Assembly: GCF_004353905.1 (NCBI RefSeq)
Contig: NZ_SMOD01000004.1
Span: forward strand, 248,001-312,000
DNA from: Paraburkholderia guartelaensis
GTDB taxonomy: Bacteria > Pseudomonadota > Gammaproteobacteria > Burkholderiales > Burkholderiaceae
DNA: 64,000 bases
Direction: 5' to 3'
Shown: one piece after another, positions 39,541 through 50,416 of the stretch
How the letters are laid out: every line of letters begins with the position of its first letter
Numbering within the stretch: position 1 is the stretch's first letter
Translations under genes and position numbers: made by a program
The notes under the pieces: generated by a model
The model's database searches: none
Told to the model about the DNA's origin: nothing
What the model saw: the letters and a program-made list of their open reading frames with translations, nothing else

Positions 39541-40641
39541 TCACTCGTCGCTGGCCGCGATCTTCGGCGTCGTCACGACGACGTCGGCATTCTGCGCGCG
39601 ATGGCGCAGCGCGTGATCGATCAGCACGAGCGCGAGCATGGCCTCGGCGATCGGCGTCGCGCGAATGCCCACGCACGGGTCGTGGCGGCCGAAGGTCTCG
39701 ACCGTCGCGGGCTCGCCCGCCTTGTCGATCGAGCGTCGCGGCGTGCGGATGCTCGAAGTCGGCTTGATGGCGATCGAGACGGTAATGTCCTGTCCCGTCG
39801 AAATGCCGCCGAGCACGCCGCCAGCGTGATTACCGTGGAACCCGTTGGGCGTGAGTTCGTCGCCGTGCACCGAGCCGCGCTGTGCGACGCTCGCGAAACC
39901 CGCGCCGATCTCCACACCCTTCACCGCATTGATGCCCATCATGGCGTGCGCGATGTCGGCATCGAGGCGGTCGAAGAGCGGCTCGCCCCAGCCTACCGGC
40001 ACCCCGCTCGCCACCACGTTGATGCGCGCGCCGATCGAGTCGCCGTCCTTGCGCAACGCGTCCATGTAGTCCTCGAGCTGCGGCACGACGTCGGCGTTGG
40101 GCACGAAGAACGGGTTCTCGTGCACGTGCTCCCAGCTCACGAACGGCACGTCGATCTCGCCGAGCGCGCGCATGTAGCCGCGCACTTCCACGCCGAAGCG
40201 CTCGCGCAGCCACTTCTTCGCCACGGCGCCCGCCGCGACCGTGGGCGCCGTGAGGCGCGCCGACGAGCGGCCGCCGCCGCGGTAGTCGCGAATGCCGTAC
40301 TTCTGCCAGTAGGTGTAGTCGGCGTGGCCCGGGCGGAAGGTCTCGACGATGTTGCCGTAGTCCTTGCTGCGCTGGTCGGTGTTGCGGATCAGAAGCGCGA
40401 TGGGCGTGCCCGTCGTGCGCCCTTCGAACACGCCCGAGAGGATCTCGACCTTGTCCTCTTCCTGGCGCTGCGTCACGTGACGCGACGTGCCGGGGCGGCG
40501 GCGGTCCAGGTCGGTCTGGATGTCGGCTTCGGTGAGCGCCATGCCGGGCGGGCAGCCGTCGATGACGCAGCCAATGGCCGGACCGTGGGATTCGCCGAAG
40601 GTGGTGACGGTGAAAAGCGTACCGAGCGTGTTGCCGGACAT
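39541..40641 (-). CDS. aroC: Chorismate synthase
   Basis: 366 residues from [10 protein letters not shown]. Family signatures [18 protein letters not shown], the FMN-binding [27 protein letters not shown] and GISTGQDI are all present. It makes chorismate from 5-enolpyruvylshikimate 3-phosphate, last step of the common aromatic pathway, and needs reduced FMN. The ATG at 40641 gives the usual length; the frame upstream to 40770 is not part of the family. Confidence 0.98.
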   Translation of the reverse strand: MSGNTLGTLFTVTTFGESHGPAIGCVIDGCPPGMALTEADIQTDLDRRRPGTSRHVTQRQEEDKVEILSGVFEGRTTGTPIALLIRNTDQRSKDYGNIVETFRPGHADYTYWQKYGIRDYRGGGRSSARLTAPTVAAGAVAKKWLRERFGVEVRGYMRALGEIDVPFVSWEHVHENPFFVPNADVVPQLEDYMDALRKDGDSIGARINVVASGVPVGWGEPLFDRLDADIAHAMMGINAVKGVEIGAGFASVAQRGSVHGDELTPNGFHGNHAGGVLGGISTGQDITVSIAIKPTSSIRTPRRSIDKAGEPATVETFGRHDPCVGIRATPIAEAMLALVLIDHALRHRAQNADVVVTTPKIAASDE

Positions 40642-40789
40642 GGCGGTCGTCCAAAGTGAATCGGGGAATCTAACATTATGCCAGCCCGCGCGCGGCGACG
40701 CCCGACCGGGCGTTCGGGCTGTCGGTCTAGAGAAGGCGGCGCAATGCCGGTTTGGGCGGCTCGTGCGCACCGCGCCGCATGGCCCGGCG

Positions 40790-42775
40790 TCAGCGCCGCG
40801 CGCCGCGCAGTTCCGCCACCGTCTCCTGCAAGCGCTCCAGCGTGGCGTCCGCCGCTGCGATCGGCTCGCCCACCGCGAGCGTCAAACGGCTCGTCAGACC
40901 GCGTCGCAGTGGCCGCTCCTGACCGGACCCCGCAAAGCGCGAGAACGCACTGCCCCAAAGCCCGCGCAACGCCATCGGCACGACCGGCACGGGCGAGCGC
41001 CTCAAGATTTCGCTCACGCCGTGGCGAAACGGGTTCATTTCCCCTGTGCGCGTGAGCTTGCCCTCGGGAAAAATGCAGACGACGTCGCCCTCGGCCAGTG
41101 CGGCCGCGCACGCGTCATAGGCAGCGGCGAGCGCGGCCGGGTCCTCGTGCGCGGGCGCAATCGGAATGGCCTTGGCGTGGCGGAATACCCAGCCGAAGAA
41201 CGGCGAGCGGAAGATCTGCTGATCCATCACGAAGCGGATCGGCCGCGGGCTCTCGGCCATGATGACGATCGCATCGACATAGCTCACGTGATTGCAGACG
41301 AGCACCGCCGCGCCCTCGGCGGGAATGCGTTCGGTGTGGACGAGCCGCACGCGGTAGACCGTATGCACGAGCACCCACGCCACGAAGCGCAGCAGGAACT
41401 CCGGCACGAGCGTGTAGATATAGGCCGCCACGACGATATTGAGCAGCGCCGTGGTGAGAAAGATGCCGGGAATGCCGACGCCCGCGGACGTGAGCGCCAT
41501 CGCCATGAGCGCCGAGACGATCATGAAGAGCGAATTGAGGATGTTGTTCGCGGCGATGATGCGCGCGCGGTGGCTAGGCGCGCTGCGGCTCTGGATCAAC
41601 GCGTAGAGCGGCACGCTGTAGAAGCCGCCGAACATGGCGAGCAGGAACAGATCCGCGAGCACGCGCCAGTGCGCGGCGGTACGCAGGAATTCGCCCACCG
41701 AAAGCAGATGCGACGCGGGAGGCAACGCGTGACTCGCAAAGAAGAGATCAATGCCGAACACGCTCATGCCGATCGAGCCGAGCGGCACGAGGCCCACCTC
41801 GATGCGCCGCCGCGAGAGCCGCTCGCAGAGCAGCGAACCCGAGCCGATGCCGAGCGAGAACATCGCGAGCAGCACGGTCACGACGTCGGGGTCGGCCGAC
41901 ATCACGTCCTTCGCGAAATTGAAGAACGAGGCGAGAAACGTTGCGCCCACGAACCAGAGCCACGAGATGCCGAGCAGGCTCAGGAACACGGTGCGGTTTC
42001 CATGCGCGAGACGCAGGTTGCGCCAGGTCTCGGAAACCGGATTCCAGTTGATACGCAGGTCCGGCTGTGAAGGCTCGCACGGCGGCACGAAGGCCGACGC
42101 CACGCGCCCCACGAGCGCAATGACGATGCACATGCCGCCGAGCCACCATGCGCCAAGCGGCGGCCCGAGGTCCGCATGCGCCGACGCGGGATCCATCGCG
42201 CCGATACCCGCCGCCACGCCCCCGACGATCGTGCCGAGCAGAATCGCGACGAACGTGCCCATCTCGACGAGCCCGTTGCCGCCAACCAGTTCATCGGGCG
42301 CAAGGCGCTGCGGGAGGTACGCGTACTTGACCGGCCCGAACACGGTGGAATGCACGCCCATCAGGAAGGTGCACGCATATAGCAGCGGCGCGCTATGCAT
42401 CCAGAAACCGGCCGCGCCGATCAGCATGACCGCGATCTCGAAGGTCTTGACCCAGCGCGTGAGCATCGCCTTGTCGTACTTGTCGGCGACCTGGCCCGAG
42501 GTCGCGGAAAACAGCACGAACGGCAAAATGAATATGGCCGAAATGAGGAACGCGACCGTCTTCGGATCGACGCCCGAAAAGCGCGCGGCCTGATAGGTGA
42601 CGAGCGAGGTGAAGCCGATCTTGAAGACGTTGTCGTTCATCGCCCCGAGGAACTGCGTCCAGAAAAACGGGGCGAAACGACGCTGGCGCAGCAGCGCGAA
42701 CTGCGAAGCGTGGTCACCCTCCTGGCGTAATTTGCGCTTGTCACGCTGCGCCGCGGGCATCGGTCTATCGTTCAT
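40790..42775 (-). CDS. MFS lysophospholipid transporter fused to a 1-acylglycerol-phosphate acyltransferase
   Basis: 661 residues. Residues about 25-440 are a 12-helix MFS domain ([36 protein letters not shown]) like LplT. Residues about 465-661 are a PlsC-type acyltransferase with NHVSYVD (the H-x4-D motif) near 492 and [15 protein letters not shown] near 569. In E. coli the flippase LplT and the acyltransferase-ligase Aas are separate; here the ligase (AMP-binding) part of Aas is absent. The protein would import lysophospholipids and re-acylate them at the inner membrane. It starts 148 bases before aroC. Confidence 0.9.
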   Translation of the reverse strand: MNDRPMPAAQRDKRKLRQEGDHASQFALLRQRRFAPFFWTQFLGAMNDNVFKIGFTSLVTYQAARFSGVDPKTVAFLISAIFILPFVLFSATSGQVADKYDKAMLTRWVKTFEIAVMLIGAAGFWMHSAPLLYACTFLMGVHSTVFGPVKYAYLPQRLAPDELVGGNGLVEMGTFVAILLGTIVGGVAAGIGAMDPASAHADLGPPLGAWWLGGMCIVIALVGRVASAFVPPCEPSQPDLRINWNPVSETWRNLRLAHGNRTVFLSLLGISWLWFVGATFLASFFNFAKDVMSADPDVVTVLLAMFSLGIGSGSLLCERLSRRRIEVGLVPLGSIGMSVFGIDLFFASHALPPASHLLSVGEFLRTAAHWRVLADLFLLAMFGGFYSVPLYALIQSRSAPSHRARIIAANNILNSLFMIVSALMAMALTSAGVGIPGIFLTTALLNIVVAAYIYTLVPEFLLRFVAWVLVHTVYRVRLVHTERIPAEGAAVLVCNHVSYVDAIVIMAESPRPIRFVMDQQIFRSPFFGWVFRHAKAIPIAPAHEDPAALAAAYDACAAALAEGDVVCIFPEGKLTRTGEMNPFRHGVSEILRRSPVPVVPMALRGLWGSAFSRFAGSGQERPLRRGLTSRLTLAVGEPIAAADATLERLQETVAELRGARR

Positions 42776-42817
42776 CGAGTAGGAATCGCACTGACAGAAT
42801 TCATGGGGCCCAGACGC

Positions 42818-42846
42818 GAAAAAGCGCGCATCACGCGCGCTTTTTC
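42818..42846. terminator. Terminator between the CBS protein and the flippase-acyltransferase gene
   Basis: A 12-bp stem GAAAAAGCGCGC/GCGCGCTTTTTC with a 5-base loop and T-runs inside both arms. It lies 33 bases past the CBS-protein stop on the minus strand. Confidence 0.8.
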
Positions 42847-42879
42847 ATGCTCACCAACCAGGCGTTAGACGGGCTGCGC

Positions 42880-43335
42880 TCAGCGCGCCGGCTGACGTTC
42901 CTCTTCGGGCCAGTCGCGAATATAGGCCTTGAGCAGCTTGTTCTCGAAGCCCTGCGCTTCCACCACGGCCTTCGCCACGTCATAGAACGAGATCACGCCC
43001 ATCAGCGAGCGGCTTTCCATGACCGGCAGGTAGCGCACGTGGTGCTCGAGCATCATGCGGCGCACTTCGTCGACCTCGGTTTCCGGCGTGCAGGTGATGG
43101 GATGATCGTCCATGACCTTGCGGATCGTCGTGGTGCCGACGCTGCCGCCGTTTGCGCGCAGCGTGAGGATGATCTCGCGGAACGTGAGCATGCCGACCAG
43201 ATCGCCGTACTCCATGACGACGAGCGAGCCGATATCGTGCTCGGCCATGGTGTTGACTGCCTCGTGCAGCGCAGTGTCGGGCGTGACGGTGAAGAGCGTG
43301 TTGCCCTTCACCTTGAGGATGTCGCTGACACGCAT
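42880..43335 (-). CDS. CBS-domain protein
   Basis: 151 residues made of two CBS repeats (about 5-60 and 72-130): LHEAVNTMAEHDIGSLVVMEYGDLVGMLTFREI and VDEVRRMMLEHHVRYLPVMESRSLMGVISFYDV. Pairs of CBS repeats bind adenine nucleotides or NAD. No other domain is fused, so it is probably a stand-alone sensor protein. GGAG before the ATG. Role unknown. Confidence 0.93.
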   Translation of the reverse strand: MRVSDILKVKGNTLFTVTPDTALHEAVNTMAEHDIGSLVVMEYGDLVGMLTFREIILTLRANGGSVGTTTIRKVMDDHPITCTPETEVDEVRRMMLEHHVRYLPVMESRSLMGVISFYDVAKAVVEAQGFENKLLKAYIRDWPEEERQPAR

Positions 43336-43631
43336 GATGTGTCTCCAGGAATGCCGCTAGTAATGGGGGAAATGCTGAAAAGATGCCTACCTGATTCGAT
43401 CCTAGCGGAAAGATTGTTAAAAGGAAAGCCGCGCGGCGGCCGGTCCAAGGCGTACCGAAACATCTGCCGAAAGCCGTGGCGAGGCGTTTTCCGGCGCGAA
43501 AACGGCCACGCGGCGCGCGCCCCATCAGGCCCGAAAAACGCCCGGCCGGGCGTCCCCGCGCCCCGCCGCCGGTGTTACGATGCCCTTCACCCTCGACACC
43601 AGGCCGGTTCGCGCCGGCCGCGCCGCCTACG

Positions 43632-44978
43632 ATGTCATCCAATCCCGCATCAAATCCCGACAGCCGCTTCGACACGCTCGCGCTGCATGCGGGCGCGGCG
43701 CCCGACCCTGCCACCGGCGCCCGCGCGACGCCGATCTATCTCACGACCTCGTTCTCGTTCCGCGACACCGACCACGCCGCCGCGCTCTTCAACATGGAGC
43801 GCGCGGGCCACGTGTACTCGCGCATCTCGAACCCGACCGTCGCCGTGTTCGAAGAGCGCGTGGCCGCGCTCGAAGGCGGCGCGGGCGCGATCGGCACCGC
43901 GAGCGGCCAGGCGGCGCTGCATCTCGCAATCGCGACGCTCATGGGCGCGGGCTCGCACATCGTCGCCTCGGCGGCGCTCTACGGCGGCTCGCACAACCTG
44001 CTGCACTACACGCTCAAGCGCTTCGGCATCGAGACGACCTTCGTGAAGCCCGGCGACCTCGACGCCTGGCGCGCGGCGCTGCGGCCCAACACGCGCCTGC
44101 TGTTCGGCGAGACGCTGGGCAACCCGGGCCTCGACGTGCTCGACATCGAAGCCGTCGCACAGATCGCGCACACGCATGGCGTGCCGCTCCTCGTCGATTC
44201 GACGTTCACCACGCCTTACCTGCTGCGCCCCTTCGAGCACGGCGCGGATCTCGTCTATCACTCGGCCACCAAGTTCCTCGGCGGCCATGGCACGACCATC
44301 GGCGGCGTGCTGGTCGATGGCGGCACGTTCGACTTCGAGGCGTCGGGCCGCTTTCCCGAACTCACGGAGCCTTATGCGGGCTTTCACGACATGGTGTTCA
44401 GCGAGGAAAGCTCGGTCGCGCCCTTCCTGCTGCGCGCGCGCCGCGAGGGCCTGCGCGACTTCGGCGCATGCCTGCATCCGCAGGCCGCGTGGCAATTGCT
44501 GCAAGGCATAGAAACGCTGCCGCTGCGCATGGAGCGGCACGTGGCAAACGCGCGGCGCATCGTCGAATATCTCGCCGCACACGAGGCGGTCGAATCGGTC
44601 GCGTGGCCGGAGCTGCCGAGCCATCCCGATTACGCGCTTGCCAAGCGCCTGCTGCCGCGTGGCGCGGGCGCCGTGTTCAGCTTCAACCTGCGCGGTGGCC
44701 GCGCGGCGGGCAAGCGCTTCATCGAATCGCTCACGCTGTTCTCGCATCTGGCCAACGTCGGCGACGCGCGCTCGCTCGTGATCCACCCCGCCTCGACCAC
44801 GCATTTCCGCATGGACGCCGCCGCGCTGGCCGCCGCCGGCATCGCGGAGGGCACGATCCGCCTCTCGATCGGGCTCGAAGACCCCGCCGATCTGGTCGAT
44901 GACCTCAAGCGCGCACTGAAGGCGTCGCAAAAAGCGGAAGCATCGAAAGGGAAGTCCGCCGGCAAGGAGGCGTCATGA
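43632..44978 (+). CDS. O-acetylhomoserine sulfhydrylase (MetY-type)
   Basis: 448 residues from MSSNPASNPDSRFDTLALHAG. PLP-dependent Cys/Met metabolism family: YSRISNPTVAVFEERVAALEGG, the PLP lysine in HSATKFLGGHGT, and the C-terminal NVGDARSLVIHPASTTH. These fit MetY better than MetB or MetZ. It makes homocysteine from O-acetylhomoserine and sulfide. The 296-base gap before it is GC-rich; I see no SAM riboswitch. The stop overlaps the next start (ATGA). Confidence 0.92.
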   Translation: MSSNPASNPDSRFDTLALHAGAAPDPATGARATPIYLTTSFSFRDTDHAAALFNMERAGHVYSRISNPTVAVFEERVAALEGGAGAIGTASGQAALHLAIATLMGAGSHIVASAALYGGSHNLLHYTLKRFGIETTFVKPGDLDAWRAALRPNTRLLFGETLGNPGLDVLDIEAVAQIAHTHGVPLLVDSTFTTPYLLRPFEHGADLVYHSATKFLGGHGTTIGGVLVDGGTFDFEASGRFPELTEPYAGFHDMVFSEESSVAPFLLRARREGLRDFGACLHPQAAWQLLQGIETLPLRMERHVANARRIVEYLAAHEAVESVAWPELPSHPDYALAKRLLPRGAGAVFSFNLRGGRAAGKRFIESLTLFSHLANVGDARSLVIHPASTTHFRMDAAALAAAGIAEGTIRLSIGLEDPADLVDDLKRALKASQKAEASKGKSAGKEAS

Positions 44979-45814
44979 TCGTCGATGTCGCCGGCAAACC
45001 GGTCTATGTCTACACGGCCTCGCACGCGTTCGACCACGCGCTGCCGTTCGCGGTGTTCGTCCACGGCGCGCAGCACGACCACAGCGTTTGGGCCCTGCAA
45101 TCGCGCTATTTCGCCAACCACGGCTTCAACGCGCTGGCCGTCGATCTGCCCGGCCATCTGCGCAGCGCGGGTCCGGCGCTCACGAGCATCGGCGCGCTCG
45201 CCGACTGGCTCGCCGCGCTGCTCGACGCGCTGAACGCCCCGCAGGCCTTCGTCGCCGGCCATAGCATGGGCTCGCTCATCGCGCTCGAATTCGCTGCGCG
45301 CCATCCCGAACGCGCGCAGCGCATCGCCCTGCTCGCGACCGCGTTTCCGATGACGGTCGCGCCAAGCCTGCTCGAAGCCGCGCGCGAGCGCGAGCCGGAG
45401 GCGATCGCGCTCGTCAACGCGTGGTCGCACTCGACGCTCGCCGCCAAGCCTTCGAGCCCCGGGCCGGGCTTCTGGCTGCGCGGCATGAACCAGCGGCTCA
45501 TGGAGCGCGTCAGCGCGCGCGGCGAGCCGCAGCTTTTCCATACCGATTTCGCGGCGTGCAATGCCTACGCGGACGGCCTCGCCAGCGCCACGAAGGTGCG
45601 CTGCCCGGTGCGCCTGATCCTCGGCAAACGCGACGCGATGACGCCCCCGCGCGCAGCGCGCGCCCTCGCCGAGGTGTTAGCGCAAGCGGGCACGCCCGTC
45701 GACACGGTCACGCTGGACGCGGGCCACGCGCTGATGACCGAGCAGCCCGATGCCACGCTCGACGCGCTCTACGCTTTTGCAACGCAGCAAACACCGCGCG
45801 TGGGCAACGGCTGA
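44975..45814 (+). CDS. Alpha/beta hydrolase coupled to the MetY-type gene
   Basis: 279 residues. AAGGAGG stands 6 bases before the ATG, and the ATG overlaps the stop of the sulfhydrylase gene. Oxyanion motif FVHGAQHDHSVW, nucleophile elbow GHSMGSLIALEFA, and the late histidine in DAGHALMTEQ. Residues about 205-225 hold LILGKRDAMTPP with the acid. The homoserine acetyltransferase MetX has the same fold, but the motifs here are of ordinary esterases. Translation with MetY suggests a sulfur or homoserine-ester link, unproven. Confidence 0.88.
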   Translation: MIVDVAGKPVYVYTASHAFDHALPFAVFVHGAQHDHSVWALQSRYFANHGFNALAVDLPGHLRSAGPALTSIGALADWLAALLDALNAPQAFVAGHSMGSLIALEFAARHPERAQRIALLATAFPMTVAPSLLEAAREREPEAIALVNAWSHSTLAAKPSSPGPGFWLRGMNQRLMERVSARGEPQLFHTDFAACNAYADGLASATKVRCPVRLILGKRDAMTPPRAARALAEVLAQAGTPVDTVTLDAGHALMTEQPDATLDALYAFATQQTPRVGNG

Positions 45815-45909
45815 CGGCTGTGACTCGCCCGGGTTGCACGGTCGTTCGGAACGCTGGAGAATGGTTGCATCAACCATCCCCTGCGTAGCCGCGCAGAAAG
45901 GAGGAGACG

Positions 45910-46230
45910 ATGCAACCCACCACGCATACCGAGCACTTTTCGAGCTTCGCGCAGTTCTATCCGTTCTACCTGAGCGAGCACAGCAATATCATGTCGCGGC
46001 GGCTGCATTTCATCGGCTCGCTTGGCGTGATCGGCTTCGTCTGCATGGCGATCGCCACCGGCAACTGGCTCTGGCTGCCGCTTGCCATCGTGTGCGGCTA
46101 CGGCTTCGCGTGGTTCGGACATTTCAAGTTCGAGAAGAACCGCCCAGCCACCTTCCGTCACCCCATCTACAGCTTGATGGGTGACTGGGTCATGTTCGCG
46201 GATATCTGCCGCGGCAAGATTTCCCTCTGA
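45910..46230 (+). CDS. Mpo1-like (DUF962) small membrane protein
   Basis: 106 residues with AAGGAGGAG just before the ATG. The DUF962 pattern is visible: YPFYLSEHSNIMSRRLHFIGSL, then FAWFGHFKFEKNRPATFRHPIYSLMGD, with the histidines that bind iron in the yeast dioxygenase Mpo1. Two or three hydrophobic segments place it in the membrane. Mpo1 shortens hydroxy fatty acids by alpha-oxidation; the bacterial role is not certain. The convergent YihY gene ends 46 bases away. Confidence 0.9.
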   Translation: MQPTTHTEHFSSFAQFYPFYLSEHSNIMSRRLHFIGSLGVIGFVCMAIATGNWLWLPLAIVCGYGFAWFGHFKFEKNRPATFRHPIYSLMGDWVMFADICRGKISL

Positions 46231-46276
46231 TTCGACTCTGATGCGACGGCGCGCCTGTCATGGGCCCGCAGCATCG

Positions 46277-47578
46277 TCACGCCGCCGGATGCGGGAGCAC
46301 CGGCGGATGCTCCTCCGTGAGCGCCGGGAGACGCCGCGTCGCGAGCAGCGACGCGAGCGAAATCGCGAGCTTGTCGTTGTCAAGCGCACCCAGTAGCAGG
46401 TGCGCGTCGATACTGCTCGACTTGAGTTGATACGCCAGTTCCTCGCGATCGATCGCGAAGCGGTCGAAGATGCGCGTCACCGAAATGCGCGCGGGATTGC
46501 CGATCAGCAGGAACAGCGTTTTCGCGCGTTCCTCCTGCTCGAGACGCCCCACGAGCTCATCTTCTTCGAGACCGTCGATCAGGCGCGTAACCGTGGCCAG
46601 GTCGCGCCGCAATAACTGCGCGAGTTGCTCGGTCGTGCGGCCCGGCTCCCCCGCTTCCCGCGCATCGGCGAGACCCGCGAGCAGTTCGAGCGCGTCGAGC
46701 AGATCGCTGCCCGGAAAGCGCGGCTTGTCGAAGCGCCCGGTGCGGATTTCGGGCAGCGCCGAAGTGATCATTGCGCCCACGAGCGTGATGAACCAGCTCA
46801 GGTACATCCACAGCAGGAACATCGGTGCGGCCGCGAAGGCACCATAAACAGCCGTATAAGTCGGAATACGCCGCACGTAGTAGCCAAAGCCGCGCTTGGC
46901 CGCCTCGAATGCGATCGCCGCGGCGATGCCGCCCACCAAAGCGTCGCGCCACTGCACGCGGCAGTTCGGCAGATACACGTAGAGCATCGTGAACGCGAGC
47001 GACGTAAGCGGCAGCGAGGCGCCGATCAGCATCCAGTCGAGGATGCCCGAAACGTGCTGCTCGGTCGCGATCACGGCCGAACGCGTGAACACGTACGAGG
47101 AGATCGACAGGCTCACACCGATCAGGATCGGCCCGAGCGTGAGGATGGCCCAGTAGACGAGCACGCGCTGCGCGAACGGGCGCGCCTTGCGCACACGCCA
47201 GATCAGATTGAAGGCCGACTCCACGGTCATCATCGTCATGACCGACGTGACGAAGAGCACGATCATGCCCATCGTCGTGAGACCCTTGGCCTTCGAGGCG
47301 AACTGGTTCAGGTACTTGAAGATCTGGCTGTTGATCTGCGCCGGCATGAGGTGGTCGGCGAGAAAGGCCTGCAGCGAGTTCTGGAACGAGGCGAAGATCG
47401 GGAACGCGGTGAAAAGCGCAAACGCGACCGTGGCCAGCGGCACGAGCGAGAGCAGCGTGGTGAAGGTGAGGCTGCCCGCGACCTGCGGAATGCGATCTTC
47501 GCGACTGCGCCGCGCCGCGAAACGCGCGAGGCGCTTCACGATGTCCAGATCGATCTTCACCCTCGACAGCACATCCAT
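46277..47578 (-). CDS. YihY/UPF0761 family inner-membrane protein
   Basis: 433 residues from MDVLSRVKIDLD; the longer frame to 47647 is not needed. Residues about 1-300 are a six-helix membrane domain with QVAGSLTFTTLLSLVPLATVAFALF and the segment YGAFAAAPMFLLWMYLSWFITLVGA, the YihY/BrkB/RNase BN-like family (not actually an RNase). A soluble tail (about 310-433) with ELLAGLADAREAGEPGRTTEQLAQLL resembles a winged helix. Function unknown. Confidence 0.9.
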   Translation of the reverse strand: MDVLSRVKIDLDIVKRLARFAARRSREDRIPQVAGSLTFTTLLSLVPLATVAFALFTAFPIFASFQNSLQAFLADHLMPAQINSQIFKYLNQFASKAKGLTTMGMIVLFVTSVMTMMTVESAFNLIWRVRKARPFAQRVLVYWAILTLGPILIGVSLSISSYVFTRSAVIATEQHVSGILDWMLIGASLPLTSLAFTMLYVYLPNCRVQWRDALVGGIAAAIAFEAAKRGFGYYVRRIPTYTAVYGAFAAAPMFLLWMYLSWFITLVGAMITSALPEIRTGRFDKPRFPGSDLLDALELLAGLADAREAGEPGRTTEQLAQLLRRDLATVTRLIDGLEEDELVGRLEQEERAKTLFLLIGNPARISVTRIFDRFAIDREELAYQLKSSSIDAHLLLGALDNDKLAISLASLLATRRLPALTEEHPPVLPHPAA

Positions 47579-47734
47579 TGGCCTGCTTTCCTCGCCACCG
47601 TGAACAGTTCGATTGCCGCGCTTTCTGACCACCCATTTCGCGCGCACGCAGTGTACCTATTTGCCGATGATTTGCGCGTGAAATGCGCGTCGCTCGCCGG
47701 TGCGCCGCTGCGGCGGCAGACCCAACCCCTATAA

Positions 47735-48789
<1,055 letters not shown>

Positions 48790-48952
48790 GCGATTCCCGC
48801 CCGGTGCGTATCGGTCGATGCGCATCCGCCCGCTCTGTCCAAGACCGCTGCGTGAAGGCTATCGCCGTGTCAAACTAGATCTTTGAGCCTCGCGATTTCA
48901 TGACAATCGCGCCGCGAGCCAGCCCAGCTCAGGCGCGAAACTCCGAGACACC

Positions 48953-50389
48953 ATGACCGACTCCACCCCGACTGCCTGCCAAGCCTTTCTCGACGCCTGC
49001 GCCGCCGCCATCGGCGCGCAATACGTGCTGACCGACGCGCACGACACCGCGCCCTACCTCGCCGACTGGCGCCGCCGCTACCAGGGCGCGGCCTTCGCCG
49101 TGCTCTGCCCGGCCAATACGCAGGAAGTCGCCGCGGTCGTGAAGCTCGCGCATGAGCACCACGTGGCGCTCGTGCCGCAAGGCGGCAACACCGGCCTCGC
49201 GGGCGGTGCGACGCCGGACGCGAGCGGCAACCAGGCCGTGCTGAGCCTGCGCCGCCTGAACCGCGTGCGCGAAATCGATCCGCACAACAACACGATCACC
49301 GTCGAAGCCGGTGTGATCCTCGCCGAAGTCCAGGCGCGCGCAAAGGATGCGGGCCGCCTCTTCCCGCTTTCGCTCGCGGCCGAAGGCAGTTGCACGATCG
49401 GCGGCAATCTCTCGACCAACGCGGGCGGCACTGGCGTGCTGCGCTATGGCAACACGCGCGAGTTGTGTCTCGGCCTCGAAGTCGTCACGCCGCAAGGCGA
49501 AATCTGGGACGGTCTGCGCGGGCTGCGCAAGGACAACACCGGCTACGATCTGCGCGATCTCTTCATCGGCGCGGAAGGCACGCTCGGCATCATCACCGCT
49601 GCGGTCATGAAGCTGCATCCGCTGCCGGCCGCACGCGTCACGGCGCTCGCCGCGCTCGGCTCGGCACATGCGGCGCTCGACTTCCTCGCGCTCGCGCAGC
49701 GCTACGCGGGGCCGCTGCTCACGGGCTTCGAGCTGATGTCGGACTTCTGCATGTCGCTCGTCGGCCATCATTTCCCGCAACTGCGCTATCCGTTCGCGGA
49801 GCATCACGCGCAAGTGGTGCTGCTCGAACTGTCGGACAACGAAAGCGAAGAGCACGCGCGCGCGCTCTTCGAGCGGCTCATGGAAGAAGCGCTCGAACAA
49901 GGTCTCGTGGAAGACGCCGTGGTCGCGGAAAGCCTGGCGCAGTCGCAGGCGTTCTGGAACATCCGCGAGCACATTCCGCTCGCGCAAGCGCAGGAAGGGT
50001 TGAACATCAAGCACGATATCGGCGTGCCGATCTCGCGCATCGGCCATTTCATCGAGGAAACCGATGCCGAAATCGCCCGCGCGGTGCCCGGCGCGCGCAT
50101 GGTCACCTTCGGCCATCTCGGCGACGGCAATCTGCACTACAACGTGCAGGCGCCCGAAGGCGGCGACCCGAAGCGCTTCCTCGCCGAAAACGAGAAGACG
50201 CTGAACCGCATCGTGTACGACAGCGTGGATCGCCATCGCGGCACGATCAGTGCGGAACACGGCCTCGGGCAGTTGAAGATCGACGAGAACATGCACTACA
50301 AGAGCGAGGTCGAACTCGCGCTGATGCGCGCGATCAAGACCGCGCTCGATCCGCTGAACCTGATGAATCCGGGGAAAGTGCTGCGCTGA
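48953..50389 (+). CDS. FAD-linked D-2-hydroxyacid dehydrogenase (D-2-hydroxyglutarate/D-lactate type)
   Basis: 478 residues. FAD-binding PCMH-type domain with LVPQGGNTGLAGGATPD and EGSCTIGGNLSTNAGGTGVLRYG, and FAD-oxidase C domain with FGHLGDGNLHYNV and SAEHGLGQLKI. These match flavin D-lactate or D-2-hydroxyglutarate dehydrogenases; the two cannot be told apart by motif alone. It stands 163 bases past the DUF2069 gene and 27 bases before the phosphoesterase gene. Confidence 0.9.
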   Translation: MTDSTPTACQAFLDACAAAIGAQYVLTDAHDTAPYLADWRRRYQGAAFAVLCPANTQEVAAVVKLAHEHHVALVPQGGNTGLAGGATPDASGNQAVLSLRRLNRVREIDPHNNTITVEAGVILAEVQARAKDAGRLFPLSLAAEGSCTIGGNLSTNAGGTGVLRYGNTRELCLGLEVVTPQGEIWDGLRGLRKDNTGYDLRDLFIGAEGTLGIITAAVMKLHPLPAARVTALAALGSAHAALDFLALAQRYAGPLLTGFELMSDFCMSLVGHHFPQLRYPFAEHHAQVVLLELSDNESEEHARALFERLMEEALEQGLVEDAVVAESLAQSQAFWNIREHIPLAQAQEGLNIKHDIGVPISRIGHFIEETDAEIARAVPGARMVTFGHLGDGNLHYNVQAPEGGDPKRFLAENEKTLNRIVYDSVDRHRGTISAEHGLGQLKIDENMHYKSEVELALMRAIKTALDPLNLMNPGKVLR

Positions 50390-50416
50390 ACGCGCAGGAC
50401 GCAAGGAGCCGACATC

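Noticed and set aside
43336..43631. Possible SAM riboswitch upstream of the MetY-type gene
   Set aside because: The gap is GC-rich with short hairpins only; I could not find the conserved core of any SAM riboswitch class.
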